Below, piece after piece: positions 1 to 9,507 of a stretch of DNA of 64,000 nucleotides. This DNA is from MPNP01 sp026710155 (GTDB taxonomy: Bacteria > Pseudomonadota > Alphaproteobacteria > Rhodobacterales > Rhodobacteraceae), in assembly GCA_965200885.1 (NCBI GenBank), contig OZ241737.1:186001-250000 (forward strand). The letters are read 5' to 3'. Each line of letters starts with the position of its first letter. Positions within the stretch are counted from its first letter, which is position 1. The notes under the pieces were generated by a model. The model was not told the origin of the DNA, did no database searches, and saw nothing but the letters and a program-made list of their open reading frames with translations. The translations under genes were made by a program, and so were the position numbers.

Positions 1-1014
1 ATCGATTCATATGCACGTGATTTGAGCAACAAGGTAGTACAGGTCTCAGCAAACCTTGCCACATCTTTTCAGGAAATTGAAATCCTGACACCAGAAGGGA
101 AATTGGTCAGGGACAGCAGGCCAATGTCAAGGCTTGGCATATCGGTTATTGTCGAATCAGAAGGGCACAGGGAAGCTGGATTTACTGGCAAGGGGGGGCG
201 GTTTATTGCCCAACATCTTCTGGCACCGGAAACCTGGCAAGCCCTTGTTGATGAAGCCTACAGAATAGCCAATGTAAATATTGGGGCACAAGTCGCACCA
301 GCTGGAATCAAGGATGTAGTACTTGGACCGGGATGGCCTGGCATTCTCCTTCATGAAGCCATAGGTCATGGCCTTGAGGGAGATTTCAATCGAAAAGAGA
401 CCTCCGCCTTTTCAGGGCTGATGGGAAAGAGAATAGCCTCCAGGGGTGTAACGGTACTTGATGATGGAACCCTGCCTGACAAAAGAGGATCAATCTCGAT
501 TGATGATGAAGGAACACCCAGTCAAGCGACGACCCTGATTGAAGATGGCATCCTTGTTGGGTACATGCAGGACCGGCAGAATGGAAGGTTGATGGGAACT
601 GGTTCGACAGGAAATGGACGGCGGCAATCCTATGCCCATACACCCATGCCCCGCATGACAAATACCTATATGCTGGCTGGCAATGACAATCCGGAAGGTA
701 TCGTATCCAACCTCAAGGATGGCATTCACGCGGTAGGTTTTGGAGGAGGTCAGGTTGATATAACCAGTGGCAAATTCGTTTTTTCCTGTGTCGAGGCTTA
801 CAGGGTCCAGAATGGCCAAAGAAAAGAACCGATAAAAAATGCAACACTTATTGGCGATGGCCCAACAGTTCTGAAAAACATACAAGCCATAGGCAACGAC
901 ATGTCACTTGACCCTGGTATTGGAACCTGTGGTAAAGACGGTCAATGGGTTCCGGTTTGTGTTGGTCAACCATCAATACTGATTGGCGGCTTGACAATCG
1001 GTGGTGGTTCCTGA
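1..1014 (+). CDS. tldD: Metalloprotease TldD, 3' part (5' end outside window)
   Basis: C-terminal two thirds of TldD, the zinc metalloprotease subunit that with TldE (PmbA) degrades unfolded peptides and matures microcins and antitoxins in other bacteria. The zinc-binding HEAIGH motif is visible, followed by the conserved glycine-rich tail (GFGGGQVD, GTCGKDGQWVPVCVGQPS). The reading frame is open from base 1, so the TTG at 22 is only an internal codon and the gene begins upstream of the window. No frameshift. The end at 1014 is followed by a degraded minus-strand gene, so there is no obvious operon partner downstream. Family assignment is secure; the in vivo substrate is unknown. Confidence 0.93.
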   Translation: MDSYARDLSNKVVQVSANLATSFQEIEILTPEGKLVRDSRPMSRLGISVIVESEGHREAGFTGKGGRFIAQHLLAPETWQALVDEAYRIANVNIGAQVAPAGIKDVVLGPGWPGILLHEAIGHGLEGDFNRKETSAFSGLMGKRIASRGVTVLDDGTLPDKRGSISIDDEGTPSQATTLIEDGILVGYMQDRQNGRLMGTGSTGNGRRQSYAHTPMPRMTNTYMLAGNDNPEGIVSNLKDGIHAVGFGGGQVDITSGKFVFSCVEAYRVQNGQRKEPIKNATLIGDGPTVLKNIQAIGNDMSLDPGIGTCGKDGQWVPVCVGQPSILIGGLTIGGGS

Positions 1015-1024
1015 GATTTATCTT

Positions 1025-1450
1025 TTTTGACAAAAAAGATAGCGACTGTCCTGCTTTTTCTCGGTTTCATCCATGACAATCACGCCATGTTCGTTTTTTC
1101 CTCCAATAGATAAAAGAACCTTTCAAACAGAAAGACATGATCCTTGCGCAAAAAGTCGTCGAGTTGATAATTTGGTGGCCGGCGAGTTCCACGTAGTATT
1201 GTAGCTGCGAATATAACCGAATCCAAATCCATAAGAATTTCTATAATGCCTTGGCCATGTTCAAGCAGGTTTGACCGTAAGCGGTGAATTGATCCCTTGT
1301 TGGATTGCTTTTATTGTTCAAGAACTCTCCCACAAGTTCCTTTTGTATCCCATCCGGTATTTCTTCAGCTTGTCCAGCCCATTTGAAAACATTTTTTGAG
1401 TAGGATTGATATTGCAACCATTGAAGGGTCTTTTCGCTCTTGTAAACCCT
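1025..1450 (-). pseudogene. DUF3800-like gene remnant
   Basis: Reading the minus strand gives stretches of plausible protein in shifting frames: first VYKSEKTLQWLQYQS and onward, then LEHGQGIIEILMDLDSV, RRPPNYQLDDFLRKDH and FLFERFFYLLEE, and after a further shift in an A-run, EHGVIVMDETEKKQDSRYL. The final piece resembles the Asp/Glu motif region (V(I)VMDE) of DUF3800 proteins, predicted RNase H-like nucleases common in phage and mobile DNA. At least two frameshifts mean it is not functional. The DUF3800 label rests on motif memory only. Confidence 0.45.
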
Positions 1451-1472
1451 AGGATTTAGAGCCTATCCCAAA

Positions 1473-2429
1473 TTACCTGCAGTTGTGAAGTATTCTGCCA
1501 ATAAAATTCATCAGGATTTGTGCCGCAAGAATCGCCGTGGATCCGGTTGGATCATAATCGGGAGCTACCTCCACTAGATCAACACCACGAACATTCCCTC
1601 TTTTGGTCAGGCCATCTAAAAACTCCAGTATTTCGTAATAAAGGAATCCACCATGACTTGGCGTACCCGTTCCAGGTGCAATTGAAGGATCAAACGCATC
1701 AATATCAATGGTTACATAGTAGTTGGCATCCTCGGGTATTCTGCCGAGAAGATCATCATTACCCATGGTTCGCGCCTGTCGAACAGAAATTATTTCCGAA
1801 CCCATTTTCAGGGCTTCCTCATACCCTTCCCTTGCAGTAGAGGAAACATTGCGGATACCAATCTGGGTCAAGCCGGTAATGTGTTTGTGTTCAACAGCTC
1901 TCCTCATGGGATTTCCATGCCCATGTCTGACCCCATGCCTTTCATCTACAAAATCCAAATGGGCATCAATCTGGATCAAATGCATGGGTACCTGATCAGA
2001 AAATGCTCGGAGACAAGGTATGTTTATCGAATGATCACCACCGATTGTTACCGGTATTGCTCCCCTTGAAAGGGCATATCGAACAATTTTTTCTATGTTT
2101 TCATGGCTTGAGATTGTATTGGTATGGATGATATCGGCATCCCCCAAATCGACGATCCTGACTTTTTGAGGATCAAGGTATGTTATTTTATCCTCATGGT
2201 CATAGGCACCTGCATGTCCAAAGGAGAAAAGAGTGGAAGCTTCCCTGACTGATCTTGGGCCAAACCTGGTTCCAGCTCGCCACTGAGTTCCCATGTCAAA
2301 AGGCGCTCCGATAATTGCCAGATCAAATTCATTATCGGTAATTTCCCTAAGGTATGGATATTTCCCAAAGGTACAAATGCCGACAAATGGCAAATTAAGT
2401 TCTCCCTTATCATAACCGTGGTTTGCCAT
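1473..2429 (-). CDS. Agmatinase/ureohydrolase family protein
   Basis: A 318-residue binuclear manganese ureohydrolase. All arginase-family metal signatures are present in order: GGDHSI (residues ~128-133), DAHLDF (~155-160) and DIDAFDPS (~241-248). These enzymes release urea from agmatine, guanidinobutyrate or related guanidino compounds; substrate cannot be read from the sequence, so speB is not assigned. The length is typical. It lies divergent to topA with about 230 bp between the starts, and no urease or other polyamine gene is adjacent. The ATG start (MANHGYDKG) is preceded on its strand by a GGAGAGG-like ribosome site. Confidence 0.85.
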   Translation of the reverse strand: MANHGYDKGELNLPFVGICTFGKYPYLREITDNEFDLAIIGAPFDMGTQWRAGTRFGPRSVREASTLFSFGHAGAYDHEDKITYLDPQKVRIVDLGDADIIHTNTISSHENIEKIVRYALSRGAIPVTIGGDHSINIPCLRAFSDQVPMHLIQIDAHLDFVDERHGVRHGHGNPMRRAVEHKHITGLTQIGIRNVSSTAREGYEEALKMGSEIISVRQARTMGNDDLLGRIPEDANYYVTIDIDAFDPSIAPGTGTPSHGGFLYYEILEFLDGLTKRGNVRGVDLVEVAPDYDPTGSTAILAAQILMNFIGRILHNCR

Positions 2430-2656
2430 TATTCACCTCTCCAAGCAAAATGTAATTTATTGTATTTTTTCAAAACGAGCCTTTATCACTTATCCACAAT
2501 AAATTAATGGAAAAACATTTTTGTTAGTGCAATCCTATTTTGAAATTATAGATACTAACCGATTGACGGTGAATTTTCATGCCGGCATTAAGTAAAAACA
2601 AACCGGTTCAAATAATTTATTGGTAGGTACTTTTTAATGACCAAATCGGAGACATC
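2430..2656. promoter_or_regulatory. Divergent promoter region with one DnaA-box-like nonamer
   Basis: Non-coding AT-rich spacer between the divergently read agmatinase-family gene and topA, so it should hold both promoters. A perfect match to the nonamer TTATCCACA lies at 2490-2498 (plus strand). A single box is too little for an origin. topA has a GGAG six bases ahead of its ATG. Confidence 0.4.
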
Positions 2657-5332
2657 ATGCCAATAGTAGTGGTCGAATCACCTGCAAAGGCCAGGACTAT
2701 TGAAAAATACCTTGGTAAAGACTTCAAGGTTTTGGCATCCTATGGACATGTCCGAGACTTCAAACCCAAGTATGAAGCGGTTGATCCCAAAAACAACTTC
2801 AAGGTAATATGGCAAGTACCCACCAATGCCAGGAAGCGTATCAATGCCATAATTTCCGCACTCGAATCTGACCCGAATCTTATTTTGGCAACTGACCCTG
2901 ACAGGGAAGGTGAGGCCATAAGTTGGCATCTAGAGGAAATATTAAAGACAAAATTCAGGGATATTGCAACAGGTCGCAAGAATCGTATTTCATTCACTTC
3001 CATTACCAAGGATAGTGTACAGTCCGCACTGAAGGAACCACGGCAGATCGACATGGACCTGGTTGATGCATACCTTGCCCGACGAACCATGGATTTCCTG
3101 GTCGGATTCAATCTTTCACCCATTCTCTGGAAAAAGCTGCCTTGCGGGGCCTCTGCAGGCAGAGTACAATCCGTTTGTCTCAGGCTGGTATCTGAGCGGG
3201 AGCAAAAGATTGAGCAATTCGAAAGTCTCAATTACTGGACCATTTCTGCTGCCTTCAAGAACTCAAAGAATCAGCAATTCAAGGCGAACCTTGTTTTATA
3301 TGATGGTAAAAAATTGGGGAAATTCGGTTTTGAAAGTGCTGAAGCGGCATCAAATGCAGAACAATCGCTCAAGGAATTAAAGCACTACGAAATTCGGTCC
3401 ATCATCAGCAAGGATTCCGCATTGAACCCTCCACCGCCATTTACAACTGCAACCCTCCAGCAGGAAGCCAACCGAAAGTTGAGGTTGAAATCCAAGGAAA
3501 CGATGCGGGTAGCCCAGAAACTATATGAGTCAGGTCATATAACCTATATGCGAACAGATGCCATCAATATGGCACCCGAAGCAGTAAAGGATTGCCGCCA
3601 TGCAATCGATGCATTGTTCGGTACTAATTACCTTTCAACAAATCAAAGGGTTTACAAAAACAAGGCCAAAAATGCTCAAGAGGCCCATGAGTGTATTCGT
3701 CCAACCAGACTTTCCCAAAATGCCCGGAATTTAAATGCTCAGGGTGCATCCCTTACCCAACTTGAAGCCAATCTTTATGATCTCATCTGGAAAAGGACAA
3801 TTGCCACCCAAATGGCGTCGAATCTTGTAAAAAATACCAAGGTTCTGATCAAGTCTGAAAATCCTGGCCTTGAATTGTCTGCTTCCGGGAAAGTGCAACT
3901 TTTTGATGGATTTAAAAAGGTTTACGAAGAAAGTCGGGGTGAAGCTGCCAAGGCATCAGACAAGGATGAGAGCTTTGACAATCCTGATTTGCCTCCCTTG
4001 TCAGAGGGAGAAACAATCAACCTCGCGAAAACTAGTGTTACTGAAAGCAGCACGCAACCACCAGCCAGATTTTCCGAAGCTTCACTGGTCAAGGCCATGG
4101 TTGATCATGGCATCGGCAGGCCTTCAACCTATTCCTCAACAATTGCAACCCTGATCGACAGGGGGTATGTGATTCCTGTACCAAGATCAAGCAAATTGCA
4201 ACCCACCCCATCAGGACGCGTTGTCGTCGCCTTTTTGCAAAAATATTTTCCGAAGTACATGGAATACGGCTTTACGGCCGACATGGAAGACTTGCTGGAC
4301 GAGGTATCTGGAGGACGGGCCAACAAGGATGCATTTTTGTCAAATTTCTGGACTGATTTTGCGCCCAAGGTAGACAATGTGACCAATCTGGATATCAAGG
4401 AGGTGATTGAAAACGTTGCTGAAGTTGTGGCTCCCCAGATTCTGGCCAATGGATCATCCACGAAGCATATCCTTACATGCCCGAACCCTCACTGCAAGGG
4501 AGGAAAACTTGAGTTGAGGGTGTTCAAGAATACCGACCCCTACTTTTCGTGTTCCAAATGCAAGTACAACCAGCCATTCCTCTACGGCAAAAAAGGCTCT
4601 ATTCCGCATTCAGAAGTCATGGGCAAAGATCCTGAAACCGGTAAAAACATCATTCTGAAATCAGGAAGGTTTGGCAACTTTTTTGAAATCCATGAAGAGC
4701 CCGGTTCTAAGTCGAAACCGAAAAGAGCGGGTATTCCTGAATCTTTCAAGGAAGGTGATTATAATCTTGATCTTGCCCTTAAACTGTTTTCACTGCCCAG
4801 GTTGGTTGGATCGCATCCTGAAACCGGCAAGGAAATTATCGCTGGTATCGGCCCTTTGGGTCCTTACCTCAAGCATGATGGCAAATATAAAAACCTTGAC
4901 AAGGAAAATCCCAATGAGGTATTTGAAATCGGAATTAACCGAGCCGTAAGTCTCCTGAATGACACGACCGGTTCCGGACACGGAATTCTGGGAGTCCATC
5001 CGGACGGAGGAAACATAAGTTTACTTGATGGAAGGTACGGACCTTATCTTAAATGGAATAATATAAACGCCTCACTGCCCAAATCTGTAAAACAGGATTC
5101 GCTTACAATTGAGAATGCCATTGAAATTGTAAACAACAAGGCAAATCGATCAAAAGTCATTAATCTTGGCGAACATCCACAAAAAAAAGGTCCCGTTGAA
5201 TTACGTGCCGGTAGATACGGACCATATGTTTCCTGGAATAAAGTCAACGCCACTTTACCAAAGGATATTTCACCCAAGAATGTCAATCTGGAACTGGCTG
5301 TACAATTGATTAACAAGAAAATAAGGGGATAG
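2657..5332 (+). CDS. topA: DNA topoisomerase I
   Basis: Type IA topoisomerase that relaxes negative supercoils by transient single-strand breakage; 891 residues, normal for alphaproteobacteria. The N-terminal TOPRIM domain starts with VVVESPAKARTIEKYLG and has the metal-binding ATDPDREGEAISWHL. The catalytic tyrosine is in GHITYMRTDAINM. A four-cysteine zinc-finger segment (CPNPHCKGG ... CSKCKY) follows near residue 610, and the C-terminus carries repeated topo-C modules with the GRYGPY signature (three clear copies). Two bases separate its stop from mce, suggesting co-transcription. Confidence 0.97.
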   Translation: MPIVVVESPAKARTIEKYLGKDFKVLASYGHVRDFKPKYEAVDPKNNFKVIWQVPTNARKRINAIISALESDPNLILATDPDREGEAISWHLEEILKTKFRDIATGRKNRISFTSITKDSVQSALKEPRQIDMDLVDAYLARRTMDFLVGFNLSPILWKKLPCGASAGRVQSVCLRLVSEREQKIEQFESLNYWTISAAFKNSKNQQFKANLVLYDGKKLGKFGFESAEAASNAEQSLKELKHYEIRSIISKDSALNPPPPFTTATLQQEANRKLRLKSKETMRVAQKLYESGHITYMRTDAINMAPEAVKDCRHAIDALFGTNYLSTNQRVYKNKAKNAQEAHECIRPTRLSQNARNLNAQGASLTQLEANLYDLIWKRTIATQMASNLVKNTKVLIKSENPGLELSASGKVQLFDGFKKVYEESRGEAAKASDKDESFDNPDLPPLSEGETINLAKTSVTESSTQPPARFSEASLVKAMVDHGIGRPSTYSSTIATLIDRGYVIPVPRSSKLQPTPSGRVVVAFLQKYFPKYMEYGFTADMEDLLDEVSGGRANKDAFLSNFWTDFAPKVDNVTNLDIKEVIENVAEVVAPQILANGSSTKHILTCPNPHCKGGKLELRVFKNTDPYFSCSKCKYNQPFLYGKKGSIPHSEVMGKDPETGKNIILKSGRFGNFFEIHEEPGSKSKPKRAGIPESFKEGDYNLDLALKLFSLPRLVGSHPETGKEIIAGIGPLGPYLKHDGKYKNLDKENPNEVFEIGINRAVSLLNDTTGSGHGILGVHPDGGNISLLDGRYGPYLKWNNINASLPKSVKQDSLTIENAIEIVNNKANRSKVINLGEHPQKKGPVELRAGRYGPYVSWNKVNATLPKDISPKNVNLELAVQLINKKIRG

Positions 5333-5334
5333 CA

Positions 5335-5733
5335 ATGATAGGGGCACTAAACCATATTGCAATCGCCGTCCCGGACATCGAAAAGGCCACGAGGCTATAT
5401 AAGGAGGTGTTGGGTGGCAAGGTTTCCGAACCGGATGCCTTTCCCGAACATGGAGTCACGGTTGTCTTTGTTGAATTGCCTAACACCAAAATTGAATTTT
5501 TGGAACCTCTGGGCGAAAACAGCCCAATAGCTGCCTTTCTGGAGAAAAACCCATCCGGAGGCATCCATCATTTTTGTCTCGAAGTTGATGATGTCAATGC
5601 TTCCATGAAAAAGGTCGAAGATGAGGGGTTGAGAGTACTGGGCCCTCCCAAGATTGGTGCGCATGGCAAACCGGTAATATTTCTTCATCCCAAGGATTGC
5701 CTTGGTACGCTGATGGAGTTTGAAGAAGGTTAG
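5335..5733 (+). CDS. mce: Methylmalonyl-CoA epimerase
   Basis: A 132-residue vicinal-oxygen-chelate protein that interconverts (S)- and (R)-methylmalonyl-CoA in the propionyl-CoA to succinyl-CoA route. Both VOC halves are visible: LNHIAIAVPDIEKATRLY with the first metal His, and GGIHHFCLEVDDVNASM; the C-terminal KDCLGTLMEFEE supplies the last metal-ligand Glu. The ATG lies two bases after topA with an AGGGG ribosome site inside the topA end. The next gene, DUF1467, follows after three bases, an arrangement common in Alphaproteobacteria. No mutase gene is in this window. Confidence 0.92.
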   Translation: MIGALNHIAIAVPDIEKATRLYKEVLGGKVSEPDAFPEHGVTVVFVELPNTKIEFLEPLGENSPIAAFLEKNPSGGIHHFCLEVDDVNASMKKVEDEGLRVLGPPKIGAHGKPVIFLHPKDCLGTLMEFEEG

Positions 5734-5736
5734 GGA

Positions 5737-6018
5737 ATGTCCATAGCTGGTGCGATTGTTCTTTATGCAATTTTTTGGGTATTGTGTTTTTTCTTTTTCC
5801 TGCCCAGACAGATAAAAACCCAAAAGGAAGAAGGCAAGATTGAATTGGGAACTCCCCATTCCGCACCGACAAACACCCGGCTCAAGTCCAAGATAATTTG
5901 GACAACCCTCGTTACAACACTCGTCTGGTTAATGACTTGTATCGTGCTTATCTACGGCGATTTGCAAATTGAGGATATCGACTTTTTCGGTCGATGGGGT
6001 GATGGTAGTTATGGCTAG
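5737..6018 (+). CDS. DUF1467 family small membrane protein
   Basis: A 93-residue protein with two predicted membrane segments (residues ~4-21 and ~53-71) separated by a charged loop containing KTQKEEGKIELGTPHSAP. The GTP-x-SAP loop motif is typical of DUF1467, a family largely confined to Alphaproteobacteria and usually found just after mce, as here. The function is unknown. It sits three bases after the mce stop and probably shares its transcript with topA and mce. Confidence 0.85.
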   Translation: MSIAGAIVLYAIFWVLCFFFFLPRQIKTQKEEGKIELGTPHSAPTNTRLKSKIIWTTLVTTLVWLMTCIVLIYGDLQIEDIDFFGRWGDGSYG

Positions 6019-6087
6019 GATCAACCACCGTACTATTATAAATCTTCAAGCTAATCACCTGCCGGAAAACCTCCCTAATGATGTAGT

Positions 6088-6705
6088 ATGACTACAACAC
6101 AGGAAATCCGGGATGCAGCAAGTATCATCTTGCTTCGCCACAGACGAAAGTCACCTGAAATCCTGATGGGCAAGAGGAGTGGAAATGCCGCATTCATGCC
6201 CAATAAATACGTCTTTCCCGGCGGTTCACTAGATCCCGTTGACTTTGAATTGTTCTTCAATTCAAACCATCAAATTTGGAATTATGAAAAACTGTTGATT
6301 CAAACTGACAAGGATCTGGGGCAGCCACTTGTGAATTGTGCTCTCCGCGAACTGGAAGAAGAAACAGGAATAAGGATCAAGAGCAACGACTTGCATAATC
6401 ATACCATGGGATTCATTCTGAGGGCCATTACGCCACAAGGTATGCCGAGGCGATTTGATACCAGGTTTTTTCTCTGCAAATCAAATGAAATGTTTGCATC
6501 CAGCCAATTCAACAATTTTTGCAATGCATCGGGAGAACTTTCAAATCTTCATTGGTTTGCACTTAAGGAAGCATTACATCTGGATTTGGCTGCCATCACT
6601 CGGAAAGTGATACTTTACGTAAATGAGATTATTGACCAGAGTATGGAATTGAAACGATTGCCATTCTACCGTGAAGGATCCTTTGAGGAACTAACTTTGA
6701 TATAA
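6088..6705 (+). CDS. NUDIX hydrolase
   Basis: A 205-residue NUDIX-fold protein. The catalytic helix reads ALRELEEETGIRI, matching the RE-U-x-EE-x-GU core; upstream FPGGSLDPVDFE provides the leading glycine region, with a long insert before the helix. The N-terminus (AASIILLRHRRKSPEILMGKRSG, here quoted only in part as LLRHRR and MGKRSG) is typical of a subfamily common in Alphaproteobacteria and annotated as NUDIX hydrolase of unknown substrate (CoA pyrophosphatase-like). It lies 70 bp downstream of DUF1467 on the same strand, and may or may not be in that transcript. Confidence 0.85.
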   Translation: MTTTQEIRDAASIILLRHRRKSPEILMGKRSGNAAFMPNKYVFPGGSLDPVDFELFFNSNHQIWNYEKLLIQTDKDLGQPLVNCALRELEEETGIRIKSNDLHNHTMGFILRAITPQGMPRRFDTRFFLCKSNEMFASSQFNNFCNASGELSNLHWFALKEALHLDLAAITRKVILYVNEIIDQSMELKRLPFYREGSFEELTLI

Positions 6706-6937
6706 GAATTGAGCATGGGAAGGGCCAATTCTGTCAGCATGGTTTATCAGCCGAACACAAACCAATCTTTCAATTGGTGTAAGAAAAACCAGTACTGTTG
6801 TCTTTGATTTGCCTGGTATTTGAACAGCATCTTTTTGAATGTACTATCCCAATCTTCTTGGGGAAGAGCCATTTTTGGTATTGGTAGGGGTATAAAACAT
6901 ATATGAATTTGTCTTCTGCCCACAACAAATAGGAATA

Positions 6938-8140
6938 TTACAATCCCCATTTTAAATAGGCATTTACACCACCATTACGAACAAGCTCCAAATCCTCAGG
7001 AGAGTTCTTAAGATGCCCGATTTTTGAAAGAACCTTGTGAAGAGCTTCTTGCACAGTTTCTTCCTGCCCGGGTTTTAAATTACACGGATCAAGTTGGAAA
7101 TATCCAAGTTCCACCTCATGGTTTCTTACGATTATGGCCGGCTCAAGTTCGGACAGGGCCCGAGCAACAGCTGCTGCATTTGCTCCAAAAGTGGCTTCAT
7201 CAATCTCTACCTGCAAGCGCTCAAGTGGATTGCCTGTAGGATCAGGGACGATTCGAACCAAGACTCCAGAAAAACCAGAAATCGCATTCAACCAATGCTC
7301 CAAGACTTCTTTTTCCTGAGCACGAATGGTTTCATGATCACGTTTTTCCCATTCTCTCAAAGCTTCAATGGTACCGAATATGCTTTCCTTTCCGATTTTC
7401 ATTCCTCGCCCAATACCGATGTTTTGGAGATATGCGGCACGAACAAGGTGACGCTTGCCCGCAACTATGCCAGATGTCGGCCCTCCCAGAAATTTATGGC
7501 CTGAATAGACAACAATGTCAGATCCAGCCTCAATAAAACCCCGCAAGTCGTATTCGGAAGCTGCATCAACGATAACCGGGACACCTGAATTATGACAAAA
7601 TTGAATGAACTTGCCAAGGGGGCATTGACCATAGTGAACAGTATGATGTGAAACAACAAACAGTCCAGCCGCAGTTGACGATGTCAAGCCACCTTTGATT
7701 TGATGATCCAAGCACAGTGTCGATTGCCCAACCGACTTTACCTTGGCTCCCGTCAAAGTTATAGCCTGTTCTATTGGGGCGCCATAACCACAAAGGTGTC
7801 CAGCTTGAATAACAATTTCATTACATGGTCCGGGATCAATCGGGAGCGCTTCAACTCGAATTGGGTCAACTCCAGTCATACAAGCCGCAATTGAAAGTGA
7901 TATTCCAGCACTGGCTGATGCAGTAAGAAATCCCGCTTCTGCACCAGTTGCTTGCGCAATTGCTGAACTTGCCAAAGCCTGCGCTTCATGGATGGAAACA
8001 AATTGACCCATGGCGTCAGCTGTGGCATTGGCGATTGGAGTAGAAGCAATGGATGCTCCCAAGCTTGTCATTGTTCCTGAAACATTAATCAACGGTTTGA
8101 GATTATATTTCTTATGCCATGCAAAGTCATGTTGAGCCAT
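6938..8140 (-). CDS. SelA-like PLP-dependent enzyme (aminotransferase-fold, D-glucosaminate-6-P ammonia-lyase type)
   Basis: A 400-residue fold-type I PLP enzyme of the SelA/COG1921 branch. The pyridoxal lysine is in YSGHKFLGGPTSG (near residue 217), preceded by the PLP Asp in VIVDAASEYDLRG. The N-terminal NVSGTMTSLGAS is characteristic of this branch, whose non-selenocysteine members include D-glucosaminate-6-phosphate ammonia lyase. No selA/selB/tRNA-Sec context exists, so a selenocysteine role is rejected. Homologues of this kind often lie next to COG3964 amidohydrolases and RidA; here those genes are on the far side of an IS nest (14.8-18.4 kb), suggesting the cluster was split. Confidence 0.75.
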   Translation of the reverse strand: MAQHDFAWHKKYNLKPLINVSGTMTSLGASIASTPIANATADAMGQFVSIHEAQALASSAIAQATGAEAGFLTASASAGISLSIAACMTGVDPIRVEALPIDPGPCNEIVIQAGHLCGYGAPIEQAITLTGAKVKSVGQSTLCLDHQIKGGLTSSTAAGLFVVSHHTVHYGQCPLGKFIQFCHNSGVPVIVDAASEYDLRGFIEAGSDIVVYSGHKFLGGPTSGIVAGKRHLVRAAYLQNIGIGRGMKIGKESIFGTIEALREWEKRDHETIRAQEKEVLEHWLNAISGFSGVLVRIVPDPTGNPLERLQVEIDEATFGANAAAVARALSELEPAIIVRNHEVELGYFQLDPCNLKPGQEETVQEALHKVLSKIGHLKNSPEDLELVRNGGVNAYLKWGL

Positions 8141-8339
8141 TTGGTAACCTATCCCTGATATATGTAAAAGACAAGACCCGGCAGAGTGCTAACCTTACGC
8201 TGATTTGGCTTAGAATCATAAAACCATGAATTTTAACCCATCGGGTAGAAATTATGGTACCAAAAAATCGCTTCCTTTCAACTTTAAATTATTGGATTCA
8301 TCGGTTTAGCACTCAGCGTTATTGTTTTGTTTCAAAAAC
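8141..8339. other. Spacer between SelA-like gene and IS nest
   Basis: About 200 bp of host-like AT-rich sequence. It should contain the promoter of the minus-strand SelA-like gene. No gene seen. Confidence 0.4.
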
Positions 8340-8499
8340 TGAACTATTCAGGTACCCAATCATTCAATATCCCGGGCAATTTGATTGTTCCTGTTGATAT
8401 CCTGAAAGTCAAGCCTGATTGCAATCCTTGATCAGACGGCACGAGCCACAGGTCCAAAGCCATTGAGGCAAGTAATTCAATATAGGCACATGACTTTGC

Positions 8500-8700
8500 G
8501 TCTCCCCTTTTCACAGGCAAAAGACGTGACAGCCTGTTGGAGGCACTTGCTGCCAAGTATGCAACAATACGGGAGCAGGGACATCAACTACGGGAATTGG
8601 GGGATGTCTGCGTGGAATTGGAACAAACCATTGCCAGAAGGGCAACTAGGGGAAGACACTGCGCCGTTCCGACAGGCCCGACCATGTTGAGCACCATTTT
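8500..8700 (+). pseudogene. IS66 transposase N-terminal coiled-coil remnant
   Basis: A plus-strand stretch translating to ALAAKYATIREQGHQLREL and GDVCVELEQTIARRATRG, a heptad-like segment as found at the N-terminus of IS66 TnpC proteins. It lies in the correct orientation ahead of the transposase core at 9508. Weak on its own; supported by the core and by the terminal repeats. Confidence 0.35.
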
Positions 8701-8869
8701 CCTTCCAGTTGTACCAGTAATTCCCGCTTAATTTTTTCCTCATGAATTGGGGTTTGCGAAGTCATCCACATTTGTTTTTCGCAAACCCGCTGTGACATTT
8801 TTTGACTCAAATGGAAAAATGGTCCATGTTCAACATGAACAAGCCACTGAAAATTTGGATATCGGGCAG

Positions 8870-9135
8870 CCCCATGTTCACCATCCGCTTTTGCGGGCAT
8901 GTGTCCTTGCCCCGGTTTCCGATCCGGTCGCCCATGATGTCTTTCCCATCCCTGACTCTCTCATGCCGGGGACCGCCGTGTTCAAGTCGCCCCCGGTTCC
9001 CTGCAACGTTCAAAGGCCCTGGAACACTTCACGGTTCTCGGGGGGCATTACCTGCTGTCCCTTGACGGAACCGGGTCCTGCCATTCCCGCAAGGTCCGTT
9101 GTTCCTCCTGTCGTGAAAGGCCGAAAAGAGAAACA
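8870..9135 (+). pseudogene. Fragment of a second DDE transposase
   Basis: In one plus-strand frame the bases 9016-9130 give ALEHFTVLGGHYLLSLDG followed by TGSCHSRKVRCSSCRERPKR. The LLSLDGTG plus a Cys-x2-Cys pattern resembles the first catalytic Asp region of the ISNCY-type DDE transposases that carry LDGTGYFSS. Flanking frames are broken. It sits inside the IS66 remnant, presumably as a later insertion. Confidence 0.35.
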
Positions 9136-9159
9136 TAAGCGGGAATTACCGATCGGCTG

Positions 9160-9507
9160 TCATCCAGTTGGATCACAGCCCCAGTTGGACCGAATTGAGG
9201 AATAGTCCCAACTCACGGCACTGCCGTCAATCGTGACGCTTCCGGTGGCACCCCGGCCACACAGGCAGTTGCGCACATCAAGAGGGGTCAGGGGGCTGAT
9301 CGAGAAGCACCCGTTGCTGCCGTTGTTAACAGAGAGATTGGTGATGGTGTAGGTGCCACCCGTCATGAAGCAATATGTTGCAATGGGATTGTCGAGTCCC
9401 CACTCCGCGACATCCGCATAGTAAATCGCGACATAGGGTGTCTTCGCCGTTACCGTGAAGCCGTGGAGTGCCCTGGGTGCGGTCGTGTCGGTTGAGGTGA
9501 CCGTGCC
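9160..9507 (-). pseudogene. 3' fragment of secreted six-cysteine protein gene (paralogue of 61187-61881)
   Basis: The minus strand encodes about 115 residues closely similar to the C-terminal half of the protein at 61 kb: shared blocks are AKTPY, CFMTGGTYTITNLS, NNGSNGCFSISPLTPLD, RNCLCGR and SIRSNWGCD before the stop. All five cysteines of that half are kept. Homology stops abruptly near 9507, where IS66 transposase sequence on the other strand begins, so the gene lacks its 5' half and signal peptide. The upstream part of the open frame, beyond 9507, is antisense to the transposase and is not real. Confidence 0.7.

Noticed and set aside
1018..1041. A/T-rich inverted repeat after tldD as a terminator
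   Set aside because: It is almost all A and T, not followed by a T-run, and overlaps the DUF3800-like relic.
2490..2498. DnaA box as part of a replication origin
   Set aside because: Only one nonamer is visible, with no cluster, no dnaA/dnaN or other origin-linked genes.
6938..8140. Selenocysteine synthase SelA
   Set aside because: No selB, selD or tRNA-Sec nearby, and the N-terminus fits the non-selenium SelA-like branch.
8747..9205. Plus-strand open frame of about 150 codons in the IS nest
   Set aside because: The transposase motif is in a different frame; this frame has no recognisable content and ends in the antisense of the secreted-protein fragment.
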